A DNA stretch of 34,972 nucleotides from an uncultured Lachnospiraceae bacterium (GTDB taxonomy: Bacteria > Bacillota > Clostridia > Lachnospirales > Lachnospiraceae), in the NCBI GenBank assembly GCA_947626395.1, contig CANQRU010000037.1, positions 1 to 34,972 on the forward strand. The letters run 5' to 3'. The stretch's first letter is position 1. Every line of letters starts with the position of its first letter. The translations under genes and the position numbers were made by a program. Positions 30,935-34,972 of the stretch are shown here, one piece after another. Below the pieces are notes generated by a model. It was not told where the DNA came from. It was given only the letters and a program-made list of their open reading frames with translations, and did not search any database.

Positions 30935-33506
30935 TAGAGACTGGAAGTTCGGGCTGGGAGTCGCGAACTTCTTCGGTATGGTTCGGGGAGAGGATACGGA
31001 TGCTGCCGTGAATCTGCCCCACGATTATATGCTTTCGGGAGAAGTGACGCCGGACGCGCCGGCGGGGCCGGCCGGCGGATATTATACAGCAGGAGTAGCT
31101 CATTACAGGAAGGCGCTTATGATCCCCGCAGAGTGGGAGCAGGAGAAGGTCTTTCTCCGCTTCGACGGCGTGATGATGAATGCGACCGTGGAGATCAACG
31201 GATCCAAGGCGGCGCTGCATCACTACGGGTATTCGCCGTTTCTGGCGGATATTACGCCGTACATCTACTTCGGGAGGGAGAACAATGTAGTCGTTACGGT
31301 CAATCCCAGCATGCAGCCCAATTCCAGGTGGTATTCCGGCGCTGGGATCTTCCGTTCGGTGGAGCTGATGCACGGGCCTGCGGTCCATATCGAGAGCGAC
31401 GGCATTTATGCTTATACGAAGCGGATCGAGGAGAACGGCGGTGAGGCAGCGGCTGACCCCGCGTCAGGCGGTTTAGCGGACGGCGGCCGGAAATGCGGTG
31501 CTGAATGCGGCCCGGAAACAGCCGGGAAGACCGCGTATGTGCAGACGGAGGTTACGGTCCGCAACACCACTAGCGCCGATCATATCGCCGCCGTTGAGGT
31601 GTCGCTGGTCGGGGACGCCGACGGGCGGACGGTGGTAAGCCGCCGGACGAAGATCCAGATCGATGCGAACAGCCGTCAGACCGCCCATATTGCAATGACG
31701 GTGGAGAACCCGCTTTTATGGGACGCGGAGAACCCGGATCTGTACCGGATCGAGGCGAAGGTGACGGATCTTGGCGTTTTCCGAACGCATTTTGTGGAAT
31801 CGAAAGTAAAGACGGAGGACTCGGACAGCGTGCTGTTCGGCATCCGCACCGTCACGGCGGACGTGAAGCACGGCCTGCGGATCAACGGCCGGACCGTGAA
31901 GCTTAAGGGGGGCTGTGTCCACCACGACAACGGCCTTCTCGGAGCGGTTTCCCTCTATGACGCGGAGGCCCGGCGGATCCGGACGATGAAGGAGGTGGGC
32001 TTCAACGCGATCCGCACAACGCATAATCCGCCGTCGAAGGCGCTTATGGAAGCCTGCGACCGGCTGGGCATGTATGTGTTCGCGGAGGCCTTCGACGCGT
32101 GGGGTATGGGCAAGCAGCCCGGCGATTACAATCAGTTCTTCGCCTCCGACTGGGAGGCGGATCTGACCGCTTTCATCACGCGGGACCGGAACCATCCGTC
32201 CATCGTGATCTGGTCCACCGGCAATGAGATCACCGAGCGGGCCGGCCTGAATCACGGCTATACGCTGGCGTCGAAGCTGGCGGCGAAGGTCCATGCGCTG
32301 GATACGAGCCGTCCCGTCAGCAACGGGGTTTGCTCCTTCTGGAGCGGCCTGGACGATGAGCTGATGAAGAGAAATCTGGAGAAGATGGCGGAGAAAGCGA
32401 AGACAGAACTTCAGAATGCGGACGTTGGCGCGGCGGACCTGGATTGGGAGGAGATGACGGAAGCTTTCACCAACGGTCTGGATATTGTGGGTTATAACTA
32501 TCTGGAGGACAAATACGAACAGGACCATAGGCTGTATCCGGACCGGATCATGCTGGGTTCTGAGAATTTCCCGAAGGAGATCGGAAAGCGCTGGCCCATG
32601 GTGATGCGCACGCCTTATGTGATCGGGGACTTCACCTGGACCGCGGTAGATTACATCGGCGAAGCGGGAATCGGCAAATCCGTGTTCCTGGATCCGGATG
32701 ATCCGCAGCTTGCCGCCGGGGCGTGGGCGCTGTCCTCCCACGCTTCCGAATTCCCTTACCGGCTGGCCAATGACGCGGATATCGATATCAACGGTTTTAT
32801 CCTGCCCCAGGGCTGCTACCGCAGCGTCGTCTACGGCTCTGAAGCGACCCATGTATTTTCTTATGATCCGGCGAATTACGGCAAGAGGGAGATCTTAAGC
32901 CAGTGGGGCTTCCCCGCCTGCCAGAGAAGCTGGAACTGGGCCGGGGCCGAGGGGAAGAATGTGACGCTTCTGATATTCAGCCGCGCCGAGGAGGTGGAGG
33001 TCCTGGTAAACGGACGTCCGCTGGGAAGGAAGAAACAGGGCGAGGCGCCCGGCGTCGAAGAGATGCCGTGTACATTTGTGTTTGACGCGGTCTATGAGCC
33101 GGGAGAAGTGACGGCTGTCAGCTACCGCGGCGGAAAGGAGATTTCCCGGGATACCATGAAGACGGCCGGGGCCGCCTGTGCGATCCGTGTAAGCGCGGAC
33201 CGGACGGTGATGGCTGCGGACGGGCACAGCCTGGTCTATGCCTGCGTGGAAGTGGTGGACGCGGAGGGAAGACTGGTTCCCGATGCGCAGGTCGCGCTGG
33301 AAGCGTCGGCGGAGGGCGCCGCCGCGCTGGCCGGTTTCGGCTCTGCCGCCCCGGTCACGGCGGAGAACTATACCTCCGGAAGCTTTACCACCTACCGGGG
33401 CCGCGCCTGCGGAATTCTCCGCAGCGGTTACGAGGCCGGGGAAGCGGTGTTCACCGTAAAAAGCCGGGAGTACGGCAGCGCGTCTGTGCGCGTGACGGTA
33501 CGGTAA
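30915..33506 (+). CDS. Glycoside hydrolase family 2 protein, beta-galactosidase-like
   Basis: An 863-residue GH2 enzyme: sugar-binding jelly roll (about 1-165, VNLPHDYMLSG and FDGVMMNATVEING), immunoglobulin-like domain (about 195-300), TIM barrel (about 305-620), and C-terminal domains including a bacterial Ig-like DUF4982-type segment and a final beta domain. The predicted acid/base is Glu438 (STGNEITE) and the nucleophile Glu550 (MLGSENFP). The motif GIRTV before the barrel and IRTTHNPPS are typical of GH2. No signal peptide is seen. ATG 30915 has AGGAGG 8 bases upstream, inside the preceding gene. The substrate could be a beta-galactoside or a related plant or host glycan. A low-complexity insertion (about 175-202) sits between the first two domains. 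Confidence 0.88.
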   Translation: MHVQNIDRDWKFGLGVANFFGMVRGEDTDAAVNLPHDYMLSGEVTPDAPAGPAGGYYTAGVAHYRKALMIPAEWEQEKVFLRFDGVMMNATVEINGSKAALHHYGYSPFLADITPYIYFGRENNVVVTVNPSMQPNSRWYSGAGIFRSVELMHGPAVHIESDGIYAYTKRIEENGGEAAADPASGGLADGGRKCGAECGPETAGKTAYVQTEVTVRNTTSADHIAAVEVSLVGDADGRTVVSRRTKIQIDANSRQTAHIAMTVENPLLWDAENPDLYRIEAKVTDLGVFRTHFVESKVKTEDSDSVLFGIRTVTADVKHGLRINGRTVKLKGGCVHHDNGLLGAVSLYDAEARRIRTMKEVGFNAIRTTHNPPSKALMEACDRLGMYVFAEAFDAWGMGKQPGDYNQFFASDWEADLTAFITRDRNHPSIVIWSTGNEITERAGLNHGYTLASKLAAKVHALDTSRPVSNGVCSFWSGLDDELMKRNLEKMAEKAKTELQNADVGAADLDWEEMTEAFTNGLDIVGYNYLEDKYEQDHRLYPDRIMLGSENFPKEIGKRWPMVMRTPYVIGDFTWTAVDYIGEAGIGKSVFLDPDDPQLAAGAWALSSHASEFPYRLANDADIDINGFILPQGCYRSVVYGSEATHVFSYDPANYGKREILSQWGFPACQRSWNWAGAEGKNVTLLIFSRAEEVEVLVNGRPLGRKKQGEAPGVEEMPCTFVFDAVYEPGEVTAVSYRGGKEISRDTMKTAGAACAIRVSADRTVMAADGHSLVYACVEVVDAEGRLVPDAQVALEASAEGAAALAGFGSAAPVTAENYTSGSFTTYRGRACGILRSGYEAGEAVFTVKSREYGSASVRVTVR

Positions 33507-33576
33507 AGCGCGGCGGGGCCGCGCCTGGCACGGCAGAAGATTATAATTGCTTAACAGATTAAGAAAAAGTATATGC

Positions 33577-33618
33577 GGCGGCGGACGTTTTGCGAAGCGA
33601 GACGTCCGCCGCCTTTTT
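33577..33618 (+). terminator. Strong intrinsic terminator after the GH operon
   Basis: Perfect 12-bp GC-rich stem GGCGGCGGACGT / ACGTCCGCCGCC with a 13-base loop, followed by TTTTT (33614-33618). It ends the pepF-GH-GH2 transcription unit. Confidence 0.9.
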
Positions 33619-33801
33619 GCGTGAGCCCGGTCAGGCTGCCGTTGTTTTTCGGCGCGAAAATCCTGCCGGAGGACAGAAAAATGCCGGTTTTTCGGCGAAG
33701 CAGAGAAAGGAATGGCTGGGGCGTCTATAGAAAACAATGCACAAAAACGGTATTCGCACATTGTTCATATTAACGAAATGAATTAAATGAAAAGAAAGAT
33801 A
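33619..33801. other. Intergenic region before the mutase gene
   Basis: No gene is supported. It turns sharply AT-rich after about 33770. Inverted arms AACAATG (33733-33739) and CATTGTT (33759-33765) could bind a regulator but may be chance. Confidence 0.35.
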
Positions 33802-33830
33802 TTGATTAATTGTTTAAGCGATGATATATT
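33802..33830 (+). promoter_or_regulatory. Probable promoter of the phospho-sugar mutase gene
   Basis: TTGATT and TATATT with 17 bases between them, and a TGA just before the -10 (extended -10 form). It lies in AT-rich DNA 93 bases upstream of the start codon. Confidence 0.6.
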
Positions 33831-33923
33831 TATAATTAATTCAAATAGTACCGGACACTTAACTGAAACTGATTCACAGACATGCCGGAGATGTTACGAG
33901 CAGGAAAGGACGGGCGGAAATAC

Positions 33924-34972
33924 ATGAACGCGAGGGAGAAATATGAGGAGTGGCTGGAAAGCCCGTATTTTGATGAGAAGACGAAGACGGAGCTGAGGGA
34001 AATAGAGAGCGATGAGGCGCAGATCGAGGATCGGTTCTATAAGGATCTGGAGTTCGGTACCGGCGGCCTGCGGGGCGTGATCGGCGCGGGTACGAATCGG
34101 ATGAACATTTATACGGTCCGCAAGGCGACGCAGGGGCTTGCGAATTACATTATGAAAGAAAGCGGATCGTCCGGCCGCGGCGGGAAGGATGATGACACGC
34201 CGGCCGTCGCGATCGCTTACGATTCGCGGCACATGTCGAAGGAGTTCGCGGATGAGGCGGCCTGCTGCCTGGCGGCCAACGGCATCATGGCCCGGGTATT
34301 TCCGTCCCTTCGCCCGACGCCGGTGCTTTCCTTTGCGCTTCGGGAGCTGGGTTGCATCGCGGGTATTGTTGTAACCGCGAGTCATAACCCGCCGGAATAC
34401 AACGGTTACAAGGTTTACTGGGAGGACGGCGCCCAGATCACCGCGCCCCGGGATCAGGAGATCATCCGTGAGGTGAACGCAATCACCGATTATGCTCAGG
34501 TGAAGACCATGGAGAAGGCGGAAGCGGAGAAGCAGGGACTTTACCGGCCGATCGGCGCGGAGATCGACGACCGGTATATGGAAGAGCTTAAGAAGCTGGT
34601 TCTGGAGCCGGATATCGTCCGGGCGGAAGCGAAGAAGCTGAAGATCGTCTACACGCCGCTTCACGGCACCGGGAATCTGCCGGTGCGGCGGATCCTTAAG
34701 GAACTGGGTTTTGAACAGGTCTATGTGGTGAAGGAGCAGGAGCTGCCGGACGGGGATTTCCCGACCGTCTCCTATCCGAACCCGGAGGACGCGAAAGCAT
34801 TTGCGCTGGCGCTTAAGCTGGCGAAAGAGGTGGACGCGGATGTGGTTCTGGCGACGGATCCGGACGCGGACCGGCTGGGTATTTACGCAAAGGACGCGGC
34901 CACCGGCGAGTATATGAGCTTTACCGGCAATATGTCGGGGATGCTGATCATGGAATACCGGCTGTCCCGCAG
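33924..34972 (+). CDS. Phospho-sugar mutase (phosphoglucomutase-like), 3' end beyond window
   Basis: The first 349 codons are visible of a family usually near 570 residues. It interconverts sugar 1- and 6-phosphates, most often glucose. Markers: FYKDLEFGTGGLRGVIGAG near 35-55; the phosphoserine loop VVTASHNPPEYNGYK with Ser153; and the metal-binding DPDADRLG near residue 313. A short hydrophilic insert GSSGRGGKDDD sits before VAIAYDSRH. ATG 33924 was chosen with CAGGAAAGGA upstream; the start MNAREKYEEWL fits the family. The protein joins the sugar released by the upstream hydrolases to central metabolism, though it has its own promoter. Confidence 0.92.
   Translation, partial: MNAREKYEEWLESPYFDEKTKTELREIESDEAQIEDRFYKDLEFGTGGLRGVIGAGTNRMNIYTVRKATQGLANYIMKESGSSGRGGKDDDTPAVAIAYDSRHMSKEFADEAACCLAANGIMARVFPSLRPTPVLSFALRELGCIAGIVVTASHNPPEYNGYKVYWEDGAQITAPRDQEIIREVNAITDYAQVKTMEKAEAEKQGLYRPIGAEIDDRYMEELKKLVLEPDIVRAEAKKLKIVYTPLHGTGNLPVRRILKELGFEQVYVVKEQELPDGDFPTVSYPNPEDAKAFALALKLAKEVDADVVLATDPDADRLGIYAKDAATGEYMSFTGNMSGMLIMEYRLSR

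Noticed and set aside
33573-33773. Small plus-strand open frame after the GH2 gene
   Set aside because: It runs through the strong terminator hairpin and has no ribosome site.

Overview
The window holds the right-hand part of a tailed prophage (about 1-25,368) followed by chromosome of a spore-forming, fairly GC-rich anaerobic Firmicute, most likely a Lachnospiraceae-type gut Clostridium (25,369-34,972). The host assignment rests on the cotJABC spore-coat operon, strong Shine-Dalgarno sites, an SdpR/SdpI pair, oligoendopeptidase F and plant-glycan hydrolases. It is an inference, because no rRNA or other marker gene is present.

Prophage, left to right, all on the plus strand except some silent cassettes: terminase large-subunit tail; P22-like portal; a phage-borne Prp-type cysteine protease; scaffold; N4-gp56-type major capsid protein; a small hypothetical protein; a tail fibre (5,062-6,801) whose 3' end lies in an invertible island (6,491-8,911); a coiled-coil tail protein with seven 63-bp repeats; two small connector-region proteins; a P22 gp10-like hub protein; a Q/Y-rich virion protein; a 3,333-residue polyvalent protein (probably ejected with the DNA) with protease-, nuclease- and ADP-ribosyltransferase-like domains; and a lysis cassette of XhlA-like protein, holin and amidase. 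The gene order suggests a short-tailed (podovirus-like) phage.

The most striking structure is the island. Four copies of a 29-bp site in alternating orientation (6,491 +, 7,058 -, 8,264 +, 8,879 -) flank four different C-terminal coding cassettes, and a tyrosine recombinase gene lies between the inner two sites. Read outward from each site, all four cassettes continue in the same frame through the shared residues SLNSS to a stop codon. One fixed fibre stem can therefore be joined to any of four tips by inversion: a four-state receptor-binding shufflon with its recombinase inside the moving DNA.

The second notable structure is the right prophage end. On the minus strand cotJA and cotJB are intact, but cotJC stops matching its family right after its conserved Q-Y-G-G-P motif, at residue 32. 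The break lies in an 18-bp sequence that is a perfect palindrome except for its two central bases, the layout of a large serine integrase crossover site. This prophage thus appears to interrupt a spore-coat gene, like the skin-type elements that excise during sporulation. Its integrase and the rest of cotJC would lie left of the window.

Host part: cotJABC with a possible sigma-E promoter; sdpI and an ArsR-type repressor gene behind a promoter flanked by two matching AT-rich operator-like repeats; pepF with a structured leader; a DUF5060-type glycoside hydrolase and a GH2 beta-galactosidase-like enzyme in an overlapping pair ending in a strong terminator; and a phospho-sugar mutase running off the right edge.
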